A DNA stretch of 64,000 nucleotides from Clostridia bacterium (GTDB lineage: Bacteria; Bacillota; Clostridia; Christensenellales; Aristaeellaceae). Shown one piece after another: positions 33,922 to 41,967 of this stretch. Every line of letters begins with the position of its first letter. Positions within the stretch are counted from its first letter, which is position 1. Below the pieces are notes generated by a model that was not told where the DNA came from, searched no databases, and saw only the letters and a program-made list of their open reading frames with translations. Where the stretch lies: the NCBI GenBank assembly GCA_017937655.1, contig JAGBDE010000043.1, positions 1-64,000 on the forward strand, written 5' to 3'. Both the position numbers and the translations under genes were made by a program.

Positions 33922-33984
33922 CCGTCCAATCAATAGCGGTTTTTCTTTTGGTACTTTTCTTTTTGACACAAAAAGAAAAGTACT
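33922..33984. repeat. Modular hairpin repeat, partial (M3)
   Basis: CGTCCAATCAATAGCGG, GTTTTTCTTTTG and the hairpin GTACTTTTCTTTTT-GACAC-AAAAAGAAAAGTAC. This is one half of the modular unit, 65 bp before the next start codon. Confidence 0.75.
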
Positions 33985-34049
33985 GGAACAAAACCCGCGG
34001 CTGTCTCGTCTGTTATTACGAAACCCCCAAAATGAAGGAGGACATACCC

Positions 34050-35006
34050 ATGAATGTGAAAAATATCTTTTGCCTGCTGCTTGCGCTGGTGACCGCCATG
34101 GCCCTGCCCCTTTCCGCTATGGCCGAGACCGATGTGGAAGAAGAATTCTACCAGATGGAAGGCTTCGTGACCGAGCTGGTGGACGGCGGCTTCCTGCTGG
34201 AAGATAAGAACCTGGGCACCGTCATCTGCAATATGAGCGACGCTACCATCCTGGAAGGCGTGGTTGCCGAGGAAGGCGTGCAGGCCGGCCAGTACCTGAT
34301 TGTGGACTATAGCGGCCGCCTGACCCGGAGCATCCCGCCCCAGGCCCACGCCGACCGGGTGACCAGCTACCAGCTTCATGGCCAGGTGCTGGAGATCATG
34401 GACGAACACACCCTGGCCGTGAACACGGAAACCAACGGCGAAGTCTGGGTGTACGTGGAGGAAGTGCCCGCTGTGATGGTGCCCGGGATGAACGTGACCG
34501 TGTACTACGACGGCATCATGGCCCTGAGCCTGCCGCCCCAGGTGGCTGCCCGGGCCCTGGAGATTGCGGAAATGACCGGCACCGTTACCCAGATGACCGA
34601 AACCGGCTTTATGCTGAATGTGAATGAGGACCTGACCGTGGAGATCGCGGTGGATGGCCTGACCCACTTCAGCCGCCTCACCGAAACCGAAGTGACCGAG
34701 GGCGAGGAAACCCTGACCGTCACCGGGGAAGAAGTGCTCTTCGCTCCCGAGGTGGAAGCGGAGGAAGAGGTTCCTGCCGAGGAGATCCTGGATCGGCCCG
34801 TTTTCATGCCTGAGGAAGAATCCGCCGAGGCCTCCGAAGAAGAGCTGGCCGAAGCTGCCCTGGCTGAGGAAGCTACCGCCGACGAAGATCCCACCGTCAA
34901 CCGCGCGCCTGAGTACCTGACCGAGGGCGACCTGGTGACCGTGTACTATCGCGGCCAGATGGAGGATCTGCCCCTGGAGGCGGTGAAGGTGGTCATCCTG
35001 CCTTGA
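34050..35006 (+). CDS. Secreted acidic protein of unknown function
   Basis: A 318-residue exported protein: signal peptide MNVKNIFCLLLALVTAMALP ending AMA, then three or four related beta-rich segments of about 70 residues (EGFVTELVDGGFLLEDKN; HGQVLEIMDEHTLAVNTE; TGTVTQMTETGFMLNVNE), each reminiscent of small OB/SH3-like domains. A long Glu/Ala-rich stretch lies between residues 228 and 290. The mature part is strongly acidic. AAGGAGG precedes the ATG. No family is recognised; the internal repeats suggest a surface or extracellular binding role. Confidence 0.7.
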   Translation: MNVKNIFCLLLALVTAMALPLSAMAETDVEEEFYQMEGFVTELVDGGFLLEDKNLGTVICNMSDATILEGVVAEEGVQAGQYLIVDYSGRLTRSIPPQAHADRVTSYQLHGQVLEIMDEHTLAVNTETNGEVWVYVEEVPAVMVPGMNVTVYYDGIMALSLPPQVAARALEIAEMTGTVTQMTETGFMLNVNEDLTVEIAVDGLTHFSRLTETEVTEGEETLTVTGEEVLFAPEVEAEEEVPAEEILDRPVFMPEEESAEASEEELAEAALAEEATADEDPTVNRAPEYLTEGDLVTVYYRGQMEDLPLEAVKVVILP

Positions 35007-35010
35007 CCCG

Positions 35011-35221
35011 TTGACAGAAAAACCGCATATTGCTATAATGCAGGGGATGGTAAAGACCATCCCCTGATTTGATTGAGAAACGGAGTGACAGGATGCGCAA
35101 GTAACACTGCCATGATCCCATGACCGGGAAAGGCAACAGGCAGAAACCTTCCATGAGGAGGGTCTGTTTTGGTGTGGCAGTTTTGGCGCGTTCCGTCGGT
35201 TCGGTAGATATACTGATCTGA
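35011..35221 (+). promoter_or_regulatory. Promoter and attenuator leader with a 3-codon upstream frame
   Basis: TTGACA (35011-35016), 17 bp, TATAAT (35034-35039) is a perfect promoter. A first hairpin AGGGGATGG/CCATCCCCT follows, then CGGAG, 7 nt, and ATG CGC AAG TAA (35093-35104), a Met-Arg-Lys micro-frame. ACTGCCA (35105) can pair with TGGCAGT (35175), and CCGTC (about 35,193) with GACGG (35,222), which is also the left arm of the terminator that follows. This is the layout of ribosome-stalling attenuators before ABC-F resistance genes. Confidence 0.75.
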
Positions 35222-35260
35222 GACGGCAGGAGTCCGCATGGGCGGAATCCTGTCGTTTTT
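35222..35260 (+). terminator. Attenuator terminator before the ABC-F gene
   Basis: GACGGCAGGAGTCCG / CGGAATCCTGTCGT stem with wobble pairs, then TTTTT, 53 bp before the ABC-F ATG and inside its own mRNA leader. Confidence 0.8.
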
Positions 35261-35312
35261 GGTGGATGCATCCCCCTGCCTGCCTCTTCCCCTGACGAAG
35301 GAGGTATTTTTT

Positions 35313-36791
35313 ATGCGACTTTCTATCCAGAATCTTTCTTTCACCTATGACGGCAGCCCGGATCCGGTGTTTCCCGGCTGGAGCGTGGAGCTGGACACCA
35401 GCTGGCGGCTGGGGCTGACGGGCCGCAACGGCCGGGGCAAGACCACGCTGCTCCGTCTGCTTTCCGGCAAACATTCCTACCAGGGCAAGATCCTGATGCC
35501 CCTGACCCCGGTGTATTTCCCCTATCCCGTGGCCGATCCCAACGACCTGACCATCCAGGTACTGGAGGAAGCCTCCGGGGGCGAGCCCCAATGGAAGCTG
35601 ATGCGGGAGCTGAAACAGCTGGACGTGCGGGAAGATGTGCTGTACCGGCCCTTCTGCACCCTGAGCCGGGGCGAGATGACCAAGGTGCTGCTCTGCGCCC
35701 TGTTCACCCGGGACGATGTCTATCCCCTCATCGACGAGCCCACCAACCACCTGGATATGCTGGGCCGGCAGGCGGTGGCACGGTATCTGCGGCGGAAGGA
35801 CGGCTTCCTGCTGGTCAGCCACGACCGGGCCTTCCTCAATGAGTGCATCGACCATGTGCTGAGCATCAACCGCACCGGCTTTGAGGTTATCCAGGGCGAT
35901 TACGACGCCTGGCAGGAGCAGTTCGACCGTCGCAACGCCTACGAGCAGCGCCGCAACAGCGAGCTGAAGCAGGACATCGCCAAGCTGACGGACAGCGCCC
36001 GGCAGGCCGCCGCCTTTGCCGCCAAGACGGAAACCGGCAAGTTCCACGTGGCGGAAAGCGAAGTGGCGGCGGTGGATCGGGGCTACGTGGGCGCGCGGAG
36101 CGCCGCCATGATGAAGCGGGCCAAGAACACCCTGCGCCGCCGGGAGCGGGCCCTGGAGGAAAAGAAAACCTTGCTCCACGACGTGGAAATGACCGGCGGC
36201 CTCAAGATCACCACCCTCCAGCATCCCAAGCAGGACTTGGTGGTGGTGGAAAACGCCGCCATCCGCTACGGCGATCTGCTGCTCAAGGAAAACATCCACC
36301 TCACCGTCCGCCAGGGGCAGCGCATTGCCCTGACCGGCAGCAACGGCTGCGGCAAAAGCAGCATTATCAAAAGCCTGGCAGGGGTATCGGACGCGCTTCA
36401 GGGCACCGTCCGTACCGCCACCGGTCTCACTCTTTCCTACGTGCCCCAGGAGACCGACCACCTCCACGGCACCCTCCGGGAATACATCTCCCAAAACAGC
36501 CTAAACGAGACCCTTGTCAAGGCCATCCTCCGCAACCTGGGCCTGAGCAGGGAGCAGTTCGACCTGCCCCTGGAGGGCTTCAGCGACGGCCAGAAAAAGA
36601 AAGTCCTCCTGGCCGCCAGCCTGGCCACCCCCGCCCACCTCTACCTCTGGGACGAGCCCCTGAACTACATCGACGTTCTCAGCCGCCGCCAGATCGAGGA
36701 GCTGATCCTCTCCGCCTCCCCCACCATGCTCCTGGTGGAACACGACCGGGTGTTTTTGGACAACGTGGTGGACGAGCGCGTGGAGCTTTAG
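35313..36791 (+). CDS. ABC-F ATPase, ribosomal protection type (Lsa/Vga-like)
   Basis: A 492-residue soluble protein with two ABC domains and no membrane part. Domain 1: GRNGRGKTT, LSRGEMTK, YPLIDEPTNHLD. A charged interdomain linker (about 190-300). Domain 2: GSNGCGKSS, FSDGQKKKVLLAASLA, LYLWDEPLNYIDV. The WDEPLNYID form and size match antibiotic-resistance ABC-F proteins such as Lsa and Vga, which enter the E site and displace lincosamides, streptogramin A and pleuromutilins. The attenuator leader supports drug-inducible expression. AAGGAGG precedes ATG 35313. The exact drug range is unknown; housekeeping EttA/Uup-type roles are less likely. Confidence 0.85.
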   Translation: MRLSIQNLSFTYDGSPDPVFPGWSVELDTSWRLGLTGRNGRGKTTLLRLLSGKHSYQGKILMPLTPVYFPYPVADPNDLTIQVLEEASGGEPQWKLMRELKQLDVREDVLYRPFCTLSRGEMTKVLLCALFTRDDVYPLIDEPTNHLDMLGRQAVARYLRRKDGFLLVSHDRAFLNECIDHVLSINRTGFEVIQGDYDAWQEQFDRRNAYEQRRNSELKQDIAKLTDSARQAAAFAAKTETGKFHVAESEVAAVDRGYVGARSAAMMKRAKNTLRRRERALEEKKTLLHDVEMTGGLKITTLQHPKQDLVVVENAAIRYGDLLLKENIHLTVRQGQRIALTGSNGCGKSSIIKSLAGVSDALQGTVRTATGLTLSYVPQETDHLHGTLREYISQNSLNETLVKAILRNLGLSREQFDLPLEGFSDGQKKKVLLAASLATPAHLYLWDEPLNYIDVLSRRQIEELILSASPTMLLVEHDRVFLDNVVDERVEL

Positions 36792-37043
36792 TTCTTTCTT
36801 TTTGTGTCAAAAAGAAAGAACCAAAGAAAAACCACTATTTGCTGGACGGTTGTTGGGGGTTGGGCTCCCAATGATGTCCAACCCCATGGTACAGCTCGAT
36901 AATTGCAAAAAAAAGAAAACCAGCTTTCCACACCCAACCCGGGTAGAAGCTGGTTTTTCTTTGGTACTTTCTTTTTCACTGAAAAAGAAAGTACGAAGGT
37001 TTTTCTTTTGCTTCTTTTCTTTTTTACTAAAAAAGAAAAGAAG
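36791..37043. repeat. Modular hairpin repeat, complete (M4)
   Basis: Begins at the ABC-F stop codon. GTTCTTTCTTTTT-GTGTC-AAAAAGAAAGAAC, CAAAGAAAAACCACTATT, central stem GGGGTTGG/CCAACCCC, the AACCAGCTT...AAGCTGGTT bidirectional terminator, TACTTTCTTTTT-CACTG-AAAAAGAAAGTA, and a further CTTCTTTTCTTTTTT/AAAAAAGAAAAGAAG hairpin. It separates two convergent genes and can terminate both. Confidence 0.88.
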
Positions 37044-37048
37044 ACTCT

Positions 37049-37729
37049 TCACTTTCCTCTGTTCTTCATAAACAAAACCAAGTTTTCTTTGACTCTCTGC
37101 AAAACCTCCCCCGGGGCGAAAGAAATCGGCGCGGGGCTGGCCAGAACGTTCTGCCCGTCCTGCACCGCCAGGATCAAATCCAGCCGGGCTTCCAGCTGAT
37201 CCACCCGCTGCCGGAGCCGGGCCATGTCGGCAATGAGCAGGGACATCTGCCCGGCGGACAGGCTGCCGGCGGCGCTCTGGAAGGCCGGGGCCGACGTGGG
37301 CGCAGGGGTGGCCAGGGCGAAGATGTCCTCGGTGACGGCGTCGGCCTGGGGCAAAGGCGCGGCGGTGTCCGTGGGGCGGGGCGATGGGGCAGGGGTGGAC
37401 GGCACATCGGGCAGGGCGCTGGCGGTCTCCCGGATGGACTGGACAAGGGGCAGGTCGTCGGCGGGCTGGTGGGCCGTGGGGGCGGGAGAAGGCTGATAAT
37501 CCTGCAGCTGCAGGAGCAGCTCGTCCCGCTCCAGGGTCAGGGCCTCCAGGGCCGCCTGCTGGTTTTCCAGCTGCCGGGTCAGGATAGCCTGGTCGTAGGT
37601 TTGCTGGTTCAGCTCAGCGGCAATGGCCGCCCGCTCGCCGCTGAGCCGGATATTGTCCGCCGCCATGAAGCCGGTGGCCAGGAGCAGCACCACCAGAAAG
37701 GCGATCATAATGGCTGTGATACGGTTCAT
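37049..37729 (-). CDS. Membrane-anchored coiled-coil protein
   Basis: A 226-residue protein starting MNRITAIMIAFLVVLLLATG (one membrane anchor) after GGAGGGAGAAT. A coiled coil spans about 30-75 (LNQQTYDQAILTRQLENQQAAL), then a Pro/Ala/Thr-rich linker (about 78-150), then a second short helical part. No catalytic motif. The layout resembles small cell-division or wall-associated anchors, but I do not recognise a family. It lies 80 bp downstream of scpB on the same strand. Confidence 0.65.
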   Translation of the reverse strand: MNRITAIMIAFLVVLLLATGFMAADNIRLSGERAAIAAELNQQTYDQAILTRQLENQQAALEALTLERDELLLQLQDYQPSPAPTAHQPADDLPLVQSIRETASALPDVPSTPAPSPRPTDTAAPLPQADAVTEDIFALATPAPTSAPAFQSAAGSLSAGQMSLLIADMARLRQRVDQLEARLDLILAVQDGQNVLASPAPISFAPGEVLQRVKENLVLFMKNRGK

Positions 37730-37809
37730 ATTCTCCCTCCGTTCTTGGGGCGCCAATGAAAAACGCCCGCTGCACCCATCAGGATGCACCGGACGCAGGG
37801 AAAATATTC

Positions 37810-38358
37810 TTACGGGGTCAGGGGGGTGGAGTCGTGGTCGATGGGCTCCGGGTCGGGCAGGGGGGGCAGCTCCCGGATGTCGCTGAAGCCGAAATGCTCC
37901 AGGAACTTGTCCGTGGTCACGTACAGAATGGGCCGACCCAACGTCTCCTTGCGGCCCGCTTCCTTGATCAGGTCCTTGGCCAGCAGGGTCTGGATGGAGT
38001 AGTCGCACTTCACGCCGCGGACCTGCTCCACCTCGCCCTTGGTGGCGGGCTGCCGGTAGGCGATCACCGCCAGGGTCTCCAGGGCTGTCTGGGTCAGGCT
38101 TTGCCGCTGCACCGGCTGCAAAAGCCGTTCCACGTATTCCGCGTACTCCGGGCGGGTCTCCAGGCGCAGGTGGTCGCCGTAGCGCCGGAGGGTAATTCCC
38201 CGCTGGTTTTCCTCAAAGTCCCGCTGCAGCTCCTCCACGGCGTTCATGGTCTCCATTTCCGTCAGGCTGAGGGCCGCGGCGATGTCCGCAATGGCAAGGG
38301 GCTCGCCGGCCACAAACAGGATGGCCTCAATAATGTGGGCCGCTTCATTCCTCTCCAA
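37810..38358 (-). CDS. scpB: Segregation and condensation protein B
   Basis: A 182-residue ScpB, the winged-helix kleisin-associated subunit of the SMC condensin. Markers: HIIEAILFVAGEPL at the N terminus, LRRYGDHLRLETRPEY, and the second winged helix QTALETLAVIAYRQPATKGEVEQVRGV followed by GRPILYVTTDKFLEHFGF. It overlaps the end of scpA by 14 bp, which is the normal arrangement. Confidence 0.95.
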   Translation of the reverse strand: MERNEAAHIIEAILFVAGEPLAIADIAAALSLTEMETMNAVEELQRDFEENQRGITLRRYGDHLRLETRPEYAEYVERLLQPVQRQSLTQTALETLAVIAYRQPATKGEVEQVRGVKCDYSIQTLLAKDLIKEAGRKETLGRPILYVTTDKFLEHFGFSDIRELPPLPDPEPIDHDSTPLTP

Positions 38359-39082
38359 GGGTTTCTTCTCTCCTTCCAGGCAGCAGGGTCATATCGCCCA
38401 GGCTTTGTTCCTGCACCACATGGGCCTTGCCCAGCTTGAGCAATTCCAGCAGGGCGATGAACAGGGTGACCACCTCTTCCCGGCCGGGGCGGTCGCTGAA
38501 AAGCTGGGTAAAGCGCAGCCTGCCCACGCTGAGGCGGCTTTCGATGGCTTCCATGCAGCCCTCCACGGTGAAGCTGTCCCGGCGGATGTCCCGCAAACGG
38601 AACACGGCTTCTTCCGGCTCCCGGGGCTTGCGCTCCTGCACGCGCAGAAGGGCCTCCCAGAGGGCCTCCACGGTCAGGCCGTCCAGCTCATAGACGGGCG
38701 GCGGCAGGGGATACTCCTCCGGCAGCTTGCCGTAGGCCTCCCGGGCGTTTTTCTCCAGCTCCGCCATCCGGGCGGCGGTTTCCTTGAACTGCTTGTAGGC
38801 CACCAGGCGCTGGATCAGCATCTGCTCCGGGTCTTCCTCCTCTTCCTTGGGAGGCTTGGGAAGCAGGCTGCGGCTCTTGATTTCAAGCAGCAGCGCGGCC
38901 ATGGTCACAAACTCGCTGGCCTCGTCCATGTCAAAGTCCGGGGCGTTGCGCAGCACCTCAAAGTACTGCTCCGTGATCTGGCTGACGAAGATCTGCCTGA
39001 GGTCGATCTTTGCCTTGCCGATCAGATGCAGCAGCAGATCCAGCGGGCCGTCAAATTCTTTCAGACGAATGTGTACCGCCAT
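38345..39082 (-). CDS. scpA: Segregation and condensation protein A
   Basis: A 245-residue ScpA kleisin. The N terminus (IRLKEFDGPLDLLLHLIGKAKIDL) binds the SMC neck, and FVTMAALLLEIKSRSLLP is the family hallmark; the C-terminal winged helix ends at FIALLELLKLGKAHVVQEQ. With ScpB and SMC it compacts chromosomes. It begins 1 bp after the M50 peptidase stop codon, in one operon. Confidence 0.95.
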   Translation of the reverse strand: MAVHIRLKEFDGPLDLLLHLIGKAKIDLRQIFVSQITEQYFEVLRNAPDFDMDEASEFVTMAALLLEIKSRSLLPKPPKEEEEDPEQMLIQRLVAYKQFKETAARMAELEKNAREAYGKLPEEYPLPPPVYELDGLTVEALWEALLRVQERKPREPEEAVFRLRDIRRDSFTVEGCMEAIESRLSVGRLRFTQLFSDRPGREEVVTLFIALLELLKLGKAHVVQEQSLGDMTLLPGRREETLGEE

Positions 39083-39083
39083 G

Positions 39084-39875
39084 TTACACCTGCCCTGCCA
39101 TCATGGTAAACAGGCCCACGAAGGCGTTTTCCAGCCAGCCGGTAACGCAGGAAAGCACCCGGCCCAAAAGGCCGCTCATGCACAGAACCAGCAGCACAAA
39201 CCGGGCAATTTCCAGCACCTTCTGGTTTCGGTACAATTGGCCCTTCAGCACCAGGTTATCCAAAAGATGAGAGCCGTCCAGAGGCGGGATGGGCAGCAGG
39301 TTGAACACCGCCAGGCTCAGGTTGATGGACGCGAACATGGTGAGGAACCACTGGACGTACATCAGCCAGGGGGCCCGCATCAGGACGCTGTTTTCCGCGA
39401 TGGCATCCCGGCTGAGGAAAGTGGCGCTGACAAACTGATACATAAACTTTCCGCCGTTTGCGTCCATGACCTGAGGGCGCCACATCAGCCCGTTCAGGCC
39501 CACCGCCAGCGCGCAGGAAAGCAGAAACAGGCAGAAATTGGTCACAATGCCGGCGATGCTGACCAGCAGGTCGTCCCGGCGGTAATTGCGAAAATTGCGG
39601 GGGTTCACCGGCACCGGCTTGGCCCAGCCAAAGCCCAGCAGCACCATGCAGATGGTACCGATGGGATCCAGGTGCTTGGCCGGGTTCAGGCTCAGGCGGC
39701 CCAGCATCTTGGCGGTGGGGTCGCCGCAGCGGTAGGCCACGTAGCCGTGGGCGCATTCGTGCAAAATCAGCGCAGGCAAAATGGCAGCGGCGGTGTAGAG
39801 TACAAGCAGCACAAAGCCCAGAGGATCGCTGGTCAGAAGCTGGAAGTAACTTTCCAGCCGTCCGAAAATACGCAT
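39084..39875 (-). CDS. Site-2 protease-like membrane metallopeptidase (M50)
   Basis: A 263-residue polytopic protein. LILHECAHGYVAY holds the HExxH zinc site inside the membrane; NLLPIPPLDGSHLL provides the third ligand (the LDG motif). GRLSLNPAKHLDPIGTICM is typical of the small M50 group found beside scpA in Firmicutes. It may cleave transmembrane regulators; the natural substrate is unknown. It is the first gene of the operon with scpA and scpB. Confidence 0.88.
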   Translation of the reverse strand: MRIFGRLESYFQLLTSDPLGFVLLVLYTAAAILPALILHECAHGYVAYRCGDPTAKMLGRLSLNPAKHLDPIGTICMVLLGFGWAKPVPVNPRNFRNYRRDDLLVSIAGIVTNFCLFLLSCALAVGLNGLMWRPQVMDANGGKFMYQFVSATFLSRDAIAENSVLMRAPWLMYVQWFLTMFASINLSLAVFNLLPIPPLDGSHLLDNLVLKGQLYRNQKVLEIARFVLLVLCMSGLLGRVLSCVTGWLENAFVGLFTMMAGQV

Positions 39876-39995
39876 GGGTTCACCTCGTTTCAGGGGTCAA
39901 AAAGGAACACAAAAAGCAACAGAGGAAAAAAGCCTCAAAAAGGCTTCTTTGATTATACTCCCCGGGGGAGGAAAAGGCAAATGACCGGAAAACAA

Positions 39996-40020
39996 AAGGA
40001 CGTCCCATCCGGACGTCCTT
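39996..40020 (-). terminator. secG terminator
   Basis: AAGGACGTCC-GGATG-GGACGTCCTT on the minus strand followed by TTGTTTTCC, 21 bp after the secG stop codon. Confidence 0.85.
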
Positions 40021-40040
40021 CTGTTTTCTGCGCTGAGCAA

Positions 40041-40268
40041 TCAGCCAACAAACATCATCACGATGCACAGAATCACAAACAGAGCAGCGCTGATCTTGGT
40101 GATCAGGGCGAGCTTTGCTTCCATGCCGCTGGCCTTGTTCTTGCTGAAGAAGGTCTCGGCAGCGCCGCTGACAGCGCCAATGCCGGCTTTCTCGCTGCTC
40201 TGCAGCAGAACGGTAACAACCATAATCAGGGCAGCTATGATAAGCAGAATGCCAATAACTACGCTCAT
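40041..40268 (-). CDS. secG: SecG preprotein translocase subunit
   Basis: A 75-residue protein with two membrane helices (IGILLIIAALIMVVTVLLQ and LALITKISAALFVILCIV) around the conserved loop QSSEKAGIGAVSGAAETFF. SecG assists SecYE in protein export. The start at 40268 follows AAGGAGGGACCCCCA; a longer frame lacks any site. The neighbouring genes in many Firmicutes (rnr, smpB) are not here. Confidence 0.93.
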   Translation of the reverse strand: MSVVIGILLIIAALIMVVTVLLQSSEKAGIGAVSGAAETFFSKNKASGMEAKLALITKISAALFVILCIVMMFVG

Positions 40269-40299
40269 TGGGGGTCCCTCCTTAGCAGATGTACATATT

Positions 40300-40328
40300 A
40301 TGATAGCACCGAAACCAAAAAAATGCAA
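40300..40328 (-). promoter_or_regulatory. secG promoter
   Basis: TTGCAT (40328-40323), 17 bp, TATCAT (40305-40300) on the minus strand. Confidence 0.65.
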
Positions 40329-40361
40329 GCATTCTTTTGGCCCGTTGGAAAAATTCCTCCC

Positions 40362-41264
40362 TCAGCGGCTTTTGAGGGTAATGAAATGAATTTCCGGCCG
40401 GGCAAACAGCCGCGCCGGCAGGAAGCTGGTGCCGACGCCCCGGCTGACCAGGATGCTGGCCCGGTTTTCCTCCAGCCAGCCCGCTGTGTACCGGTTGCCC
40501 AGGCGGGGCCGCAGCTGGGCAAAGGGCGTCTTGCCAAACACGTTGATCTGCCCGCCATGGGTGGAGCCGAACAGCGCCACGTCAAACCAGTGGTTGCTGC
40601 CGTCGCTGCCCCGGGCCTTGCGCATCTCGGTGAGCAGATCCGGGCTGTGGCCCACAAAGATCACATAGTCGCTTTCCTTGACCTCCGCGGCCACGGCGTC
40701 AAGATCCGCATCGCCGTTTTTCATATCGTCCGCCCCGGCAATGGTCAGGTACGCCTTGCCCCGCTTGACGGTGTAGGTATTGTTCACCAGCGGGGTGATG
40801 CCCTTGCCGTTCATGATGCCCATGAGCCGGGAAAGGTTGGTATCCGGGCCGTCCCGGTCGCTGGAGCCAAACACCGCAAAGGTGCCGATGCGGGCGTTGA
40901 TGGGCGGCAGGTTCTCAAAGAAGCGGATGGCGGTATAGCTGTCGGTGGCATAATCGCCCCCCAGGATGACGATGTCCGCGCTGAGGCCGTTCAGCTGCCG
41001 GATCAGGTCATTCACCCGGGCCTGAGAAAACCACATGCTCTGGTGGATATCCGTCACATAGGCAATTTTCAGGTTCTTCAGGTTGGGGTCCAGATTGGAG
41101 ATCAGCACATTGTGCCGGTCCACCTTGGGGGTCAGCCGGGCCTCCACAAAGGGATAGGCCAGCATGGCGGCCAGCAGGAGCAGCAGCAAAACAAACTTGA
41201 TGGGAAAGCGGAAGGCGCGGCGGCGTTTATCCATTCTTCTGCGCCGGTAAGTGGGCATGGACAT
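40362..41264 (-). CDS. Membrane-anchored calcineurin-like metallophosphoesterase
   Basis: About 300 residues. A basic N terminus (YRRRRMDKRRRAF) and one membrane helix (FVLLLLLLAAMLAYPFV) place the catalytic domain outside. The metal motifs are YVTDIHQS, ILGGDYATD, FGSSDRDG (the usual GNHD varied), FVGHSPD and STHGGQ. The varied third motif makes activity less certain. YkoQ/YaeI-type relatives hydrolyse nucleotide-lipid or phosphodiester substrates at the membrane. Several in-frame ATGs exist; 41264 is chosen for its AAAGGTGG site. Confidence 0.8.
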   Translation of the reverse strand: MSMPTYRRRRMDKRRRAFRFPIKFVLLLLLLAAMLAYPFVEARLTPKVDRHNVLISNLDPNLKNLKIAYVTDIHQSMWFSQARVNDLIRQLNGLSADIVILGGDYATDSYTAIRFFENLPPINARIGTFAVFGSSDRDGPDTNLSRLMGIMNGKGITPLVNNTYTVKRGKAYLTIAGADDMKNGDADLDAVAAEVKESDYVIFVGHSPDLLTEMRKARGSDGSNHWFDVALFGSTHGGQINVFGKTPFAQLRPRLGNRYTAGWLEENRASILVSRGVGTSFLPARLFARPEIHFITLKSR

Positions 41265-41349
41265 GCGGGGCATCCACCTTTCGTTCATTGACAGTTGGCA
41301 GCTTTCATTGTACACTTTTCCATAGCATGAAACAAGGGGAGGACATAAA

Positions 41350-41967
41350 ATGGACGCCAAGCAGAATACTTTCCGCCAAATCGGCCCCACCACCTACCTT
41401 TCGCCCATTCCCACGGTGCTTCTGGGCTGCGCCGATCCGCAGCGCGGTCACAGGCCCAACCTGATCACCATCGCCTGGGCGGGCGTGGTCAACTCCAAGC
41501 CGCCCATGATTTCCGTCAGCATCCGCAAAAGCCGCCTGAGCCACGAGATCATCTTGGGCACCGGCGAGTTCACCCTGAACCTGATCGGCCGGGAGCTGTG
41601 CGAAAAAATGGACTACTGCGGCGTGAAAAGCGGCCGGGAGGTGGACAAATTCGCCGAGCTGGGCCTGACCCCCATCCAGGCCGATCCCCTTTCCATCGCC
41701 CCCGCCGTGGCCCAGGCCCCTGCCTTCCTCAGCTGCAAGGTGGTAAAGGTGCTGGAGCTGGGCAGCCATGATCTGTTCATCGCCGAGGTGCTTCAGACCC
41801 ACGTGGCCGACCGCTTCTTCACCGAAACCGGCTCCATCCGGGAGGAGGACATGGAGCTGATCAGCTACGTTCACGGCAAGTACCACACCGTGGGTGATTT
41901 CCAGGGATTCTTCGGCTACTCCGTGGCCTCCGAGGAAGCCCTTGAACGCCGGGGGATGAAGAAATGA
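41350..41967 (+). CDS. Flavin reductase-like FMN-binding protein
   Basis: A 205-residue split-barrel flavin reductase (DIM6/NTAB type): PTVLLGCADPQRGHRPNLITIAWAG, then SVSIRKSRLSHEII and FTLNLIGREL for FMN contacts, and FIAEVLQTHV. Such proteins reduce FMN with NAD(P)H or act as flavin-dependent oxidoreductases in anaerobes. GGGGAGG precedes ATG. It overlaps the downstream nucleotidase by 4 bp (ATGA). Confidence 0.87.
   Translation: MDAKQNTFRQIGPTTYLSPIPTVLLGCADPQRGHRPNLITIAWAGVVNSKPPMISVSIRKSRLSHEIILGTGEFTLNLIGRELCEKMDYCGVKSGREVDKFAELGLTPIQADPLSIAPAVAQAPAFLSCKVVKVLELGSHDLFIAEVLQTHVADRFFTETGSIREEDMELISYVHGKYHTVGDFQGFFGYSVASEEALERRGMKK

Noticed and set aside
33493..33991. Minus-strand frames of about 150 codons inside large repeat copy A
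   Set aside because: They are not kept open in copy B, are Pro/Arg-rich, and run through hairpin sequence.
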